Positions 1 to 9,015 of a stretch of 64,000 nucleotides of DNA are shown here, in pieces. Under the pieces are notes generated by a model. It made no database searches and was not told where the DNA came from. It was given only the letters and a program-made list of their open reading frames with translations. The first letter of the stretch is position 1. Each line of letters opens with the position of its first letter. Location: assembly GCF_902859935.1 (NCBI RefSeq), contig NZ_CADIKI010000014.1:62001-126000 (forward strand), written 5' to 3'. This DNA comes from Paraburkholderia fynbosensis. GTDB lineage: Bacteria; Pseudomonadota; Gammaproteobacteria; Burkholderiales; Burkholderiaceae. The position numbers were made by a program, and so were the translations under genes.

Positions 1-190
1 GATCGACGTGCCGACGCTGGTGCTGCATGGCGACGACGACCAGATCGTGCCGATCGATGCAGCGGGCCGCCAGACCGCGAAGATCGTGAAGGACGCGACG
101 CTCAAGGTCTATGCGGGCGGCCAGCACGGCATGTGCACCGTCGAGGCGGACAAGGTGAATGCCGATCTGCTGGAGTTCATCGGCGCGTGA
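1..190 (+). CDS. Alpha/beta hydrolase, C-terminal fragment (chloroperoxidase/arylesterase type)
   Basis: Only the last ~63 codons lie in the window; the gene starts upstream. The visible part has the usual end of an alpha/beta hydrolase: a beta strand leading into LVLHGDDDQIVPID, which carries the acidic residue of the triad, then the nucleophile-partner histidine in the GGQHGMCT segment. The glycine-histidine-glycine arrangement and the terminal LLEFIGA helix resemble cofactor-free (non-heme) haloperoxidases and esterases. The catalytic serine is outside the window, so the substrate class cannot be told. It ends 90 bp before the stop of a convergent gene. Confidence 0.75.
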   Translation, partial: IDVPTLVLHGDDDQIVPIDAAGRQTAKIVKDATLKVYAGGQHGMCTVEADKVNADLLEFIGA

Positions 191-280
191 TGATGCGGTG
201 ACGCACGCGAGTGCGTGAGAAGGGGCGGCGCGGGCGCGTGATGAGCGACGCGCCGCGCAAGCCTCAACTTCCAACCTCCC

Positions 281-820
281 TCACGCAGTCGGCCAGCCTA
301 TCCGCGCCGCTCGCCGCAATGCCGAGCGCACCACCATCCGGTGGAACGGCGCGATCGCGAGAATATAGAAGCGCCCGAGTCCATTGTGGCAATGCACGAC
401 CGTGGACAGCACCAGATAGCGCGAACGGCCGTCCCGCGTCTCGCGGGTTTGCTGCAGCACCGACACCCGGAAGTCCAGATGACTGTCGTTCTCGCCGAGG
501 ATGATTTCGTGTGCGCTGCGCGTGTAGATCCTGAAGATGTCCACATGCTCCCGCGAGCCGGCCGCCGCTTGCGTGCGCAACTGCTTCGTCGTCTTGAGTC
601 CGAAGCGCGCGACCAGCGCATCGCGCAACTCCATCAACCTGCCGACCCATCCCGCCTGATGCGCGAAAACAAAGCGCGCCAGCAATTCCGGATTGTCGAT
701 GGCGTTGTCGGGCAGGCGGACCGCGTACGCGTCGGCGAGATCCGGCGCGTGGTATAGACGCGTGACCGCGGATTCGACCGGCACAGCGACGGATTGCACG
801 GTGGAGTGGGCGTTGGGCAT
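281..820 (-). CDS. DUF2867 family protein
   Basis: A soluble protein of 179 aa if translation begins at the ATG at 820 (MPNAHSTVQ). The frame stays open upstream to 904, but that extension is proline/arginine-rich and looks non-coding. The alternation of conserved aromatic and charged segments (YAVRLPD, FVFAHQAGWVGRLMELRD, VVHCHNGLGRFYILAIAPFHR) fits the DUF2867 family. No signal peptide, membrane segment or catalytic motif is seen, and the biochemical role of the family is unknown to me. It is divergent from the uronate dehydrogenase/ExuT operon, so it may share the upstream region containing the putative operators at 1002-1020 and 1121-1139. Confidence 0.7.
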   Translation of the reverse strand: MPNAHSTVQSVAVPVESAVTRLYHAPDLADAYAVRLPDNAIDNPELLARFVFAHQAGWVGRLMELRDALVARFGLKTTKQLRTQAAAGSREHVDIFRIYTRSAHEIILGENDSHLDFRVSVLQQTRETRDGRSRYLVLSTVVHCHNGLGRFYILAIAPFHRMVVRSALRRAARIGWPTA

Positions 821-1001
821 GGTGACGTGCGGCGCTGAAATGATGCAGGCTCGAAGGCCGCGTCGATAACGTGACGGCGGCGGCGCGGTGATTCGCTGAT
901 GCACAAGGGGCCAAGTCTACGCGTGCTTGCGCACGGCTGCGCCGGCGGTTCGGTGCGCACGCCGCGAACCGTCGGCATTGAAAGAAAAACGCGTCGACCA
1001 T

Positions 1002-1020
1002 GTCATACGACGTCTTATAA
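1002..1020 (-). promoter_or_regulatory. Putative hexuronate-regulon operator 1
   Basis: On the minus strand this reads TTATAAGACGTCGTATGAC, which matches the 19-bp motif shared by nine sites in this island (consensus about TTATAMGTCRTCGTACAAC). It lies 216 bp upstream of the first uronate dehydrogenase gene, in the divergent intergenic region. Confidence 0.6.
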
Positions 1021-1120
1021 ATCGAACTACGGTAACTGCTTGTTTATCAAGGAAAGGCCTTTCTATTGCGGGTCAGACTAGGGTAAATGCCTGGTTGAAA
1101 TCCGCTCGGGCATCGTCGAT

Positions 1121-1139
1121 AGTACGTTATCGTACAACA
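1121..1139 (+). promoter_or_regulatory. Putative hexuronate-regulon operator 2
   Basis: AGTACGTTATCGTACAACA keeps the TCGTACAAC half of the shared motif with a weaker left half. It sits about 100 bp before the uronate dehydrogenase start. With site 1 it would give two sites 100 bp apart. Apart from these two sites, I see nothing else in the 820-1235 gap. Confidence 0.55.
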
Positions 1140-1235
1140 AGCGTGCGTTTATGCAGGCGGCATCGCCGCCGCTTCACCGCTAGCTGCCCCAAGTTCGATC
1201 GCGCGCGGCGCAGTCAACGCAGGAAAGGAACCCCT

Positions 1236-2072
1236 ATGAAAAAGATTGCCCTGAGTGGCGCCGGCGGCCAGCTCGGCGCCGTCGTACGCGCCGCCATGAT
1301 TGCGCGCGGCACGCCGCTGCGTTCGGCAGCAGGCTCGAAGGCCCTGACACCCCTCGTCGAAGGCGAGGACGTGATGCACGGCGACCTGCGCGATCCGGCG
1401 GTCGTCGATCGTCTGCTCGAAGGCGTGGACGTGCTGATCCACTTCGCCGGCACGAGCGTCGAGCGGCCGCTGCCGGAAATCATCGAGAATAATCTGCGCG
1501 GTCTGGTGGAGGTGTACGAAGGCGCGCGCCGTCACGGCGTGAAGCGCATCGTGTTCGCCAGCTCGAATCACGCGATCGGCATGTATCCGGTCACCGAAAA
1601 GCTTAGCCTCGACTGCGAGCTGCGCCCGGACGGTTTCTACGGCCTGAGCAAGGTGTGGGGCGAAGCGCTCGCCAGAATGTATTGGGACAAGCACGGCATC
1701 GAAAGTGTGTGCGTGCGCATCGGCAGTTGCCTCGAACGCCCGACCGAGCCGCGTCACCTGAGCACGTGGTTCGGCCATCGCGATCTGATGCACTTCCTCG
1801 ACCGCTGCGTCGAGGCCGAAAACGTCGGCTTCCTGACCATCTGGGGCGTGTCGGCCAATACGCGCAGCTGGTGGGACAACAGCGGCGCCGCGCGTTTCGG
1901 CTATCAGCCGACCCAGAACTCCGAGGACTACGCCGCTGAGATTCTGGCGCGCCCGAATCCGCTCGACGCTTTTGGCCAACGCTTCCAGGGCGGCGCTTTT
2001 GTCGGCATCGATTATTCGCGCGAAGACGGCGGTCCGGACGCATCGGCCGCCACGGCGGCACGGCCGGTCTGA
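1236..2072 (+). CDS. NAD-dependent uronate dehydrogenase-like SDR (paralog 1)
   Basis: This is an extended short-chain dehydrogenase of 278 aa, predicted to oxidise galacturonate or glucuronate to the aldarolactone. The Rossmann loop GAGGQLG is at residues 8-14 and the catalytic pair Tyr135/Lys139 lies in YGLSK. The segments ASSNHAIG, SVCVRIGSC and the NTRSWWDN region near the C terminus match the second Udh-like protein at 17114-17956, with clear divergence. The start follows an AGGAAAGGA ribosome site. The next gene, an ExuT-like carrier, begins 30 bp downstream on the same strand, so uptake and first oxidation are probably co-transcribed. The substrate may differ from that of paralog 2. 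Confidence 0.82.
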   Translation: MKKIALSGAGGQLGAVVRAAMIARGTPLRSAAGSKALTPLVEGEDVMHGDLRDPAVVDRLLEGVDVLIHFAGTSVERPLPEIIENNLRGLVEVYEGARRHGVKRIVFASSNHAIGMYPVTEKLSLDCELRPDGFYGLSKVWGEALARMYWDKHGIESVCVRIGSCLERPTEPRHLSTWFGHRDLMHFLDRCVEAENVGFLTIWGVSANTRSWWDNSGAARFGYQPTQNSEDYAAEILARPNPLDAFGQRFQGGAFVGIDYSREDGGPDASAATAARPV

Positions 2073-2101
2073 CTGGCCTGGCATCACGAGGAGACGCAGT
2101 C

Positions 2102-3400
2102 ATGAAAGTCAAGGGCATCCGCTGGTGGATGGTCAGCCTGGTCGCGGCCGGGCTCATCATCAATTACCTCGCGCGCAATACGCTGTCGGTCGCCGCGCCG
2201 ACGCTGATGAAAGACCTCCACATCACCACCGAGCAGTACGCTCACGTGGTCGTCGCGTGGCAGCTTTGCTATGCGTTCATGCAGCCGGTCGCGGGCTTCG
2301 TGCTCGACACGGTCGGCACCAAGCTCGGCTTCGCGGCGTTCGCGCTCGCCTGGTCGCTGGCCTGTGCCGCCGCCGCGTGGGCGACGGGCTGGCGCAGTCT
2401 CGCGTTCTTGCGCGGCCTGCTCGGCCTCGCTGAAGCGGCGGGCATTCCGGCCGGCGTGAAAGCGACCAGCGAATGGTTCCCGGCAAAAGAGCGGTCGGTC
2501 GCGATCGGCTGGTTCAACATCGGCTCGTCGATCGGCGCGTTGCTGGCGCCGCCGCTGGTCGTCTGGGCGCTGTTGCGCGGACAGTGGCAACTGGCATTCG
2601 TGATCGTCGGCGCGGCGGGCATCGTGTGGAGCGCGGTGTGGATGGTGATGTACAAGCATCCGCGCAAGCAGAAGATGCTGAGCGCCACCGAGCGCGACTA
2701 CATTCTGAGCGGCCAGGAAGCGAAGCACGCCGAGGCCGGCGCACCCAAGCGCAGCTGGCGCGCGATGCTGGGCAGCCGCGATTTTTGGGCGATCGGCATT
2801 CCGCGCATTCTGTCGGAACCGGCGTGGCAGACCTTCAACGCGTGGATTCCGCTGTACATGATGACCGAGCGTCACATGAACCTGAAGGAAGTCGCGATGT
2901 TCGCATGGATGCCGTTCCTCGCCGCCGATATCGGCTGCGTGCTCGGCGGTTATCTGAGCCCGCTGTTCCACAAGTACGCGAAGGTGTCGCTGTTCACGTC
3001 GCGCAAGATGGTGTTCGTCGTCGGCGCGCTGTTCATGATCGGACCGGCGTGTGTCGGCCTGGTGCAAAGTCCGTATGTGGCGGTGGCGCTGCTGTGCGTC
3101 GGTGGCTTTGCGCACCAGACCTTGTCCGGCGCGTTGTACGCGATCACGTCCGACATGTTCGGCAAGAACGAAGTCGCGACCGCGACCGGCATGGGCGGCA
3201 TGGCGGGCTATCTGGGCGCCGCGGCGTTCACGATGCTGTTCGGCGTGCTGGTCACGCAGATCGGTTACAGCCCGCTGTTCGTCGTGCTGGCCGTGTTCGA
3301 TCTGATCGCCGCCGCCGTGGTGTGCCTGCTCGCGAAAAGCAGCGACAAGGCGCCCGAGCCGCGCTGGTCCGGCGCCGGTGGCGTGGTCGCCGCCAAGTAA
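2102..3400 (+). CDS. exuT: Hexuronate:H+ symporter, MFS (ExuT-like)
   Basis: A 432-aa inner-membrane carrier of the anion:cation symporter branch of the MFS with 12 predicted membrane helices. Many stretches agree with E. coli ExuT as I recall it: INYLARNTLSVAAPTLM, MQPVAGFVLD, KATSEWFPAKERS, GWFNIGSSIGALLAPPLVVW, FNAWIPLYM, EVAMFAWMPFLAADIGC and SGALYAITSDMFG. The expected substrates are galacturonate and glucuronate. The ATG at 2102 is preceded by GAGGAG. It is the second gene of an operon with the uronate dehydrogenase paralog and is followed by a strong terminator at 3461-3495. Confidence 0.87.
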   Translation: MKVKGIRWWMVSLVAAGLIINYLARNTLSVAAPTLMKDLHITTEQYAHVVVAWQLCYAFMQPVAGFVLDTVGTKLGFAAFALAWSLACAAAAWATGWRSLAFLRGLLGLAEAAGIPAGVKATSEWFPAKERSVAIGWFNIGSSIGALLAPPLVVWALLRGQWQLAFVIVGAAGIVWSAVWMVMYKHPRKQKMLSATERDYILSGQEAKHAEAGAPKRSWRAMLGSRDFWAIGIPRILSEPAWQTFNAWIPLYMMTERHMNLKEVAMFAWMPFLAADIGCVLGGYLSPLFHKYAKVSLFTSRKMVFVVGALFMIGPACVGLVQSPYVAVALLCVGGFAHQTLSGALYAITSDMFGKNEVATATGMGGMAGYLGAAAFTMLFGVLVTQIGYSPLFVVLAVFDLIAAAVVCLLAKSSDKAPEPRWSGAGGVVAAK

Positions 3401-3460
3401 GTGATGGCGAGTTGCGCCGGTGTGATTCGGCGCAATCTCCAGCGTGACAGGTCATGCAGC

Positions 3461-3495
3461 AACGGCGCCCTCTTCAGTGAGGCGCCGTTTTTTTT
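3461..3495 (+). terminator. Rho-independent terminator after exuT
   Basis: A 9-bp stem, AACGGCGCC (3461-3469) with GGCGCCGTT (3481-3489), an 11-nt loop and an eight-T run (3488-3495). It ends the uronate dehydrogenase/exuT unit. Confidence 0.85.
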
Positions 3496-3815
3496 CGGGC
3501 GCGGCGTGCGAGCTTCACCCGGCTGTGGCAACGCGACGCTTCTTTTCGGATGCACGGCGCGGCGCGTCGTACGCATCGGCGCGAGGAAAACGAAACAGGT
3601 CATCAAAAGGCCATCCGATCCGTCACGCGCACGCGTCAACGGAGGCCGCATACGTGGGGCCGCGCGGCACGCGTGAGCCGCACACCATCAAGTGCTGTGG
3701 GATAATCGCCGGGTTTTGCCCGGAGCGCGGCTCACAAGGTTGTTCGCACGGGCGCGCGAGGGGCCTTTATTCCCTTGGCCCGCTTCTTTTCAGCGATATT
3801 TCTCCAACAACCACG
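3496..3815. other. Intergenic region before ilvD
   Basis: This 320-bp stretch between the exuT terminator and the ilvD start probably holds the ilvD promoter and leader. I see no convincing gene, no copy of the hexuronate motif and no clear attenuator-type hairpin. Confidence 0.4.
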
Positions 3816-5675
3816 ATGCCCGCATACCGTTCCAAAACCTCCACCGCCGGCCGCAACATGGCGGGGGCGCGCTCCCTGTGGCGTGCCACCGGCATGAAAG
3901 ACGAAGACTTCTCGAAACCGATCATTGCGGTGGTCAATTCGTTCACCCAGTTCGTCCCCGGCCATGTGCACCTGAAGGACCTGGGTCAGCTCGTCGCACG
4001 CGAAATCGAAGCCGCCGGCGGCGTAGCCAAGGAATTCAATACCATCGCGGTCGATGACGGCATCGCGATGGGCCACGACGGCATGCTGTATTCGCTGCCG
4101 AGCCGCGACATCATCGCGGATTCGGTGGAGTACATGGTCAATGCGCATTGCGCCGATGCGATGGTGTGTATCTCCAACTGCGACAAGATCACCCCCGGCA
4201 TGCTGATGGCCGCGATGCGCCTGAACATTCCGGTGATCTTCGTGTCCGGCGGCCCGATGGAAGCCGGCAAGACGCGCCTCGCCAATCCGAAAACCGGCAC
4301 CATCGAGTTCAAGAAGCTCGACCTCGTGGACGCGATGGTGATCGCCGCCGACAAGGCCTATTCCGACGCCGACGTAGCCGAGGTGGAACGCTCCGCCTGC
4401 CCGACCTGCGGTTCGTGCTCGGGCATGTTCACGGCCAACTCGATGAACTGCCTGACCGAAGCGCTCGGCCTCTCGCTGCCGGGCAACGGCACCGTGGTCG
4501 CCACGCACGCGGACCGCGAGCAGCTCTTCAAGCGCGCCGGCCGCCGCATCGTCGAACTGGCCCGCCAGTACTACGAGCAGGAAGAGGCGAGCATTCTGCC
4601 GCGCGCGGTGGGCTTCAAGGCATTCGAAAACGCGATGACGCTCGATATCGCGATGGGCGGCTCGACCAACACGATCCTGCACCTGCTGGCGATCGCGCGC
4701 GAAGCGGACATCGACTTCACGATGACCGACATCGACCGCCTGTCGCGCATCGTGCCGCAGTTGTGCAAGGTGGCGCCGAACACCAACAAGTACCACATCG
4801 AAGACGTGCATCGCGCGGGCGGCATCATGGCCATCCTCGGCGAGCTGGACCGCGCCGGCAAGCTGCACACCGACGTGCCGACGGTGCATGCGGCAACGCT
4901 GAAGGACGCGCTGGATCAGTGGGACATCGTCCGCACTCAGGACGACGCGGTCCGTACCTTCTACATGGCGGGCCCGGCCGGCGTGCCGAGCCAGGTCGCG
5001 TTCAGCCAGAACACGCGCTGGCCGAGTCTCGATCTCGATCGCGCCGAGGGCTGCATCCGCTCGTACGAGCATGCGTTCTCGAAGGAAGGCGGCCTTGCGG
5101 TGCTGACGGGCAACATCGCGCTCGACGGCTGCGTGGTGAAGACCGCGGGCGTCGACGAGAGCATCCTCGTGTTCGAGGGCTCGGCTCACGTGACCGAATC
5201 GCAGGACGAGGCGGTGGAGAACATCCTCGCCGGCAAGGTCAAGGCCGGTGATGTCGTGATCGTGCGTTACGAAGGTCCGAAGGGTGGCCCGGGCATGCAG
5301 GAAATGCTCTATCCGACGAGCTACATCAAGTCGCAGGGTCTCGGCAAAGACTGTGCGCTGCTGACGGATGGCCGCTTCTCGGGCGGCACGTCGGGCCTGT
5401 CGATCGGCCACTGCTCGCCGGAAGCGGCGGCGGGCGGCGCGATCGGCCTCGTGCGCGATGGCGACAAGATCCGCATCGACATTCCGAACCGTACGATCAA
5501 CGTGCTGCTGTCCGACGAGGAACTGGCGAGCCGCCGCGAAGCGCAGAACGCGAAGGGGTGGAAGCCCGCCAAGCCGCGTCCGCGCAAGGTGTCGGCTGCA
5601 CTGAAGGCGTATGCGAAGCTGGTGATGTCGGCTGATAAGGGCGCGGTGCGCGACCTGTCGCTGCTGGACGATTGA
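3816..5675 (+). CDS. ilvD: Dihydroxy-acid dehydratase
   Basis: IlvD removes water from 2,3-dihydroxy-isovalerate and 2,3-dihydroxy-3-methylvalerate in valine and isoleucine synthesis in the cytoplasm, using an iron-sulfur cluster. The ATG at 3816 gives MPAYRSKTSTAGRNMAGAR, the family's usual N terminus, and 619 aa matches the roughly 616-aa E. coli-type enzyme. The frame is open further upstream but not needed. Cluster cysteines are seen in ISNCDKITPGM and CPTCGSCSGMF, and the GRFSGGTSGLSIGH motif is near the C terminus. It sits inside a sugar-acid cluster, yet its sequence is that of the biosynthetic enzyme rather than a sugar-acid dehydratase of the same superfamily. It has its own terminators on both sides. 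Confidence 0.95.
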   Translation: MPAYRSKTSTAGRNMAGARSLWRATGMKDEDFSKPIIAVVNSFTQFVPGHVHLKDLGQLVAREIEAAGGVAKEFNTIAVDDGIAMGHDGMLYSLPSRDIIADSVEYMVNAHCADAMVCISNCDKITPGMLMAAMRLNIPVIFVSGGPMEAGKTRLANPKTGTIEFKKLDLVDAMVIAADKAYSDADVAEVERSACPTCGSCSGMFTANSMNCLTEALGLSLPGNGTVVATHADREQLFKRAGRRIVELARQYYEQEEASILPRAVGFKAFENAMTLDIAMGGSTNTILHLLAIAREADIDFTMTDIDRLSRIVPQLCKVAPNTNKYHIEDVHRAGGIMAILGELDRAGKLHTDVPTVHAATLKDALDQWDIVRTQDDAVRTFYMAGPAGVPSQVAFSQNTRWPSLDLDRAEGCIRSYEHAFSKEGGLAVLTGNIALDGCVVKTAGVDESILVFEGSAHVTESQDEAVENILAGKVKAGDVVIVRYEGPKGGPGMQEMLYPTSYIKSQGLGKDCALLTDGRFSGGTSGLSIGHCSPEAAAGGAIGLVRDGDKIRIDIPNRTINVLLSDEELASRREAQNAKGWKPAKPRPRKVSAALKAYAKLVMSADKGAVRDLSLLDD

Positions 5676-5707
5676 TTTCGCGACGGGCTTCGCGCCCGCT
5701 TGCGTGT

Positions 5708-5738
5708 AAAAAGGCCGCTCTACGGAGCGGCTTTTTTT
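5708..5738. terminator. Bidirectional terminator between ilvD and the polygalacturonase gene
   Basis: The stem GCCGCTC (5714-5720) pairs with GAGCGGC (5725-5731). It is preceded by AAAAA and followed by TTTTTTT, so it can end both convergent transcripts. Confidence 0.85.
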
Positions 5739-5804
5739 GGCCTGTCAGCGCGGGGCAAAAGAGCAAACGACATCCGGCGCGCTCACCCCGCGACGTTCAC
5801 GCTT

Positions 5805-7829
5805 TTACCGCTGATCGACCACCGTCGTGTTGTAGGTCGTTGAGCCGATCACCACGTTGTTCAACGCAATGCCGTTGACGTTGTACGCGTAAATCGGGCC
5901 TGGCGTGCTCGCACTGGCCGCTCCCGCGCAGACCGCCGTGCCCAGGTTGCAGTTCGAGATCGTGACGCCGGTGATCGCCGGCACCGTCGGCGCCGGTGTC
6001 GAGCCGTTGTAATCGAACGCGACCGGCCCTTGCGCGACGATCGCCTGAAAGCACGAGCCCGTCACGCCGTTGAGCGTCACATTGCTCGCCTGCACGTTCG
6101 AGATGTTGACGTTCTGCACGACCGCCGGACGGGTGCGGATCGCGTCGTTGGCGGGCTGGTAGTCGCAATCGAACGTGATCAGGCCGCCTTGCGCCGCCGA
6201 CGGATTGGCCGCCGTCGCCGTGACCACGCCGAGCGGCACCGTGCCGTTGATCGGACTGCCGGCCAGCAACGCGCTGCCGTATCCCGAGCCTTTCAGCGCG
6301 ACTCCGTTGGGCAGCGTGACCGTATCGACGTAGAAGTTCTTCACGAAGCCGCCGCGATTCATGTTCGTCTTGATGCGAATCGCGATGTTCAGCGGATTGG
6401 TCGCCCAGTTCTGGTTGAGCATCCGCAGATTGCGTGCGTAGATGTTCTGTACGCCGCCACCCATTTCGCTGCCGAGCGTGATGCCGCCGTGGCCGCTATT
6501 CATCGTGCAGTTCTGGATCACGTGGTTTTGCGCGGGGCCGTACTGCGTGTCGAGATCCTTGCCGGATTTGATCGCGATGCAATCGTCGCCGGTGTTGAAG
6601 GTCACGCCATCGCACAGCACGTTGTCGCACGCATCCGGATCGAAGCCGTCGTTGTTCGGGCCGACGCTGTTGGTCGTCACGCCGCGGATCACGACGTTCT
6701 TGCAATCGGTCGGATGATGCTGCCAGAACGGTGTGTTGTTGGTCGTGTAGTTCTCCATCAGCACGTTGGTGCAGCCGAGGAATTCGACCATGCACGGACG
6801 CAGGTAGTGCCCGCTGCCGAAGATCCGCTTCTCGATCGGTACGCCCGCCTCCGACAGCGCGGGCAAGTAGTTCGCGTCCTCTTGCCACGGCGTGGTGGGG
6901 CTCGTGAGCTGCGCATAGAGCGCGTCGGAAATGCCCGGCACCGCGGTGCGCAGATCGACGTTGTTCGAATTGATCGACACCTGCGACGGCGTCGTCGAGT
7001 TCACGCAGCCGTACGCGCCGTTCGATCCTTTAAAGGTCCACCAGCAGGTGGCGGTGTTGCCGGTGCCGGCGAACGGCGTCATCGCCTGGCCGTTGAGCAC
7101 CGAGGTGGCGTCTTCACCGGTCAGTGCGATGTTGGTCTGGTTGCGGGCGTAAACCGGCGAGCCGTAGTTGAGGCAATCGTTTGCCTGCCAGCGGCTATAA
7201 AACAGGTTGCCGTTGGCGCCGCAGTTCACCGGGCCGTCCTTCGCGTAGTCGGCGGGATTCGGGCTGAAGTAGATCGTGCAGTTCGCGCTCAGGTGGAAGT
7301 TCACGTTGCTGAGCAGGACGATCGGGCCTGCGCAATACCACGTGCCCGCCGGCACGACCACGCGACCACCGCCGGCTGCGTTGCAGGCCTGGATCGCGGC
7401 GAGAAACGCGGGCCGGCAATCGAACGAACTGGCGGCGTTGGTCTGTTCCGAGCCGGGGCTCGTGAGCGATGCCGAGCCCGTGTACGGATTGCTCGCGGCG
7501 ATCACGGAGCAGGGCTGCGCGCCGTACTGGGTGACCAGATAGTCGCGCGCGGGGAACATCGACTGGTTGATGCCTTGCAACGACGCGATGATCTGCGTAG
7601 CCGCGCCCGACGAGCCCCAGATCGGGTCCTGCACCACGGGCGGTGCGCTCGGCGCGGCGGGCGAATCGTTGATGGAGCTGCCGCAAGCGGACAGGCCGCC
7701 CAGCAGGGTCGCGCCTGCGGACGTCCCAGCCAGCACGATGAATGCGCGGCGCGCGGGCGAGTGCGGTTCGCTCTGCTGGCGGTTTCTCGATGCGTTCCGT
7801 TGGCCGTTGTTTTTATGCCGGGTTGTCAC
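5805..7829 (-). CDS. Exported polygalacturonase, glycoside hydrolase family 28 (lipoprotein)
   Basis: This 674-aa protein is predicted to hydrolyse polygalacturonan by inversion, feeding galacturonate to the neighbouring pathway. The GH28 signatures appear in order: NNDGFDPD near residue 391, GDD at 414-416, GHGG at 446-449 and RIK at 485-487. The N terminus combines a twin-arginine-like SPARRAFIVL motif (Arg27-Arg28) with a lipobox LSAC ending at Cys49, so it is probably exported folded and anchored by lipid. It is longer than typical single-domain GH28 enzymes (around 400-500 aa); the extra length is a ~100-residue leader before the helix and loops rich in Asn and Thr. Translation uses GTG at 7829, preceded by AAGGAG. 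No hexuronate operator was found upstream. Confidence 0.88.
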   Translation of the reverse strand: MTTRHKNNGQRNASRNRQQSEPHSPARRAFIVLAGTSAGATLLGGLSACGSSINDSPAAPSAPPVVQDPIWGSSGAATQIIASLQGINQSMFPARDYLVTQYGAQPCSVIAASNPYTGSASLTSPGSEQTNAASSFDCRPAFLAAIQACNAAGGGRVVVPAGTWYCAGPIVLLSNVNFHLSANCTIYFSPNPADYAKDGPVNCGANGNLFYSRWQANDCLNYGSPVYARNQTNIALTGEDATSVLNGQAMTPFAGTGNTATCWWTFKGSNGAYGCVNSTTPSQVSINSNNVDLRTAVPGISDALYAQLTSPTTPWQEDANYLPALSEAGVPIEKRIFGSGHYLRPCMVEFLGCTNVLMENYTTNNTPFWQHHPTDCKNVVIRGVTTNSVGPNNDGFDPDACDNVLCDGVTFNTGDDCIAIKSGKDLDTQYGPAQNHVIQNCTMNSGHGGITLGSEMGGGVQNIYARNLRMLNQNWATNPLNIAIRIKTNMNRGGFVKNFYVDTVTLPNGVALKGSGYGSALLAGSPINGTVPLGVVTATAANPSAAQGGLITFDCDYQPANDAIRTRPAVVQNVNISNVQASNVTLNGVTGSCFQAIVAQGPVAFDYNGSTPAPTVPAITGVTISNCNLGTAVCAGAASASTPGPIYAYNVNGIALNNVVIGSTTYNTTVVDQR

Positions 7830-8059
7830 GGATGTCTCCTTGCCCTTTGCGGGCGTTGTCAGTAATCGTGGGTGATGATGGGGACGACCGTCGCCGGTAT
7901 CGTTTTTCTACAGCAAGAATCACGACAGGTAGTGATCCTTACTATGTGTAAAGAGCGGACGACAACGGCAATGGACTCCCACGCACGAGGGTGAGCGCGC
8001 GCCGTTCCACGGCTCCATCTGCATGGAGCCGATGCAAAGGCGAGCAGGAACGTGCGGCG

Positions 8060-8953
8060 TTAAGCGGGCTGTTGGCCGATTTCGTGATTGGCGAGCACTT
8101 CGAGCGCGCGCACCATTGCGGAGTGGTCCCACGCCTTGCCGCCATGCGCGACGCACGCATTGAACAGCGCCTGACAGGTGGCGGTGTTCGGCAGCGATAC
8201 GCCGAGCGCTTGCGCGGTCGACAGCGCGAGGTTCAGGTCCTTCTGATGCAGTTCGATGCGGAAGCCCGGATCGAAGCTGCGTTTGGTCATGCGCTCGCCG
8301 TGCACTTCGAGAATGCGCGACGACGCGAAGCCACCCATCAGCGCTTCGCGCACGCGCGCGGGATCGACGCCGGCCTTCGACGCGAGCAGCAGCGCCTCGC
8401 CGACCGCTTCGATCGTCGCGGCGACGATCACCTGATTGGCCACCTTGCACACCTGACCCGCGCCGACCGCGCCGATCAGCGTGACGTTCTTGCCCATCAT
8501 GTCGAAGAGCGGCTTGACGCTGTCGAAGGTCGCGGTTTCGCCGCCCACCATGATGGTCAGCGAGCCGGCCTTAGCGCCGACTTCGCCGCCCGACACCGGC
8601 GCGTCCAGATAGTCCGCGCCGCGCTCGCGCACGCGCGCGGCGAATTCGCGGGTGGCCATCGGCGAGATCGAGCTCATGTCGACCACCGTTTGTCCCGCGC
8701 GCAAGGCGCCGGCCACGCCCGCGTCGCCGAACAGCACGCGTTCGACGTCCGGCGTATCCGGCACCATGATGAAGATCACATCGGCCTGCGCGGCGACCGC
8801 GGCGGGGCTGTCGCACGCGATCGCGCCGGCCTGGGTGAGTTCGTCGGGCACACCGCTGCGCGTGAACGCGGTCAGCGCGACGCCGTTCTTGAGAAGGTTG
8901 GCGGCCATGGGCTTGCCCATGATGCCGAGTCCGATAAAGCCTGCTTTTTGCAT
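8060..8953 (-). CDS. garR: 2-hydroxy-3-oxopropionate (tartronate semialdehyde) reductase
   Basis: GarR reduces tartronate semialdehyde to D-glycerate with NAD(P)H. The 297-aa product starts MQKAGFIGLGIMG, with the dinucleotide loop GLGIMG at 8-13. DAPVSGGEVGA at 118-128 is the substrate-binding signature of beta-hydroxyacid dehydrogenases, and the catalytic lysine is expected at Lys170 in CKVANQ. The frame runs open to 9097, but the ATG at 8953 has GGAG eight bases upstream and gives the family's N terminus. It follows garL by 62 bp on the same strand, so the two form the aldolase branch of hexarate breakdown. No glycerate kinase gene is seen in the window. Confidence 0.9.
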   Translation of the reverse strand: MQKAGFIGLGIMGKPMAANLLKNGVALTAFTRSGVPDELTQAGAIACDSPAAVAAQADVIFIMVPDTPDVERVLFGDAGVAGALRAGQTVVDMSSISPMATREFAARVRERGADYLDAPVSGGEVGAKAGSLTIMVGGETATFDSVKPLFDMMGKNVTLIGAVGAGQVCKVANQVIVAATIEAVGEALLLASKAGVDPARVREALMGGFASSRILEVHGERMTKRSFDPGFRIELHQKDLNLALSTAQALGVSLPNTATCQALFNACVAHGGKAWDHSAMVRALEVLANHEIGQQPA

Positions 8954-9015
8954 GGAATGCTCCGAAGATGTCATGGCGGCCGTGCCGCTGCCCGTGTCTG
9001 GCTTGGCGCCGGGGT

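Noticed and set aside
3732..5411. Long minus-strand open frame opposite ilvD
   Set aside because: It mirrors the strongly conserved ilvD on the plus strand and has no recognisable domain.
3816..5675. ilvD as a sugar-acid dehydratase of the same superfamily
   Set aside because: The N terminus, length and cluster motifs match biosynthetic IlvD, and the hexuronate operator is absent upstream.
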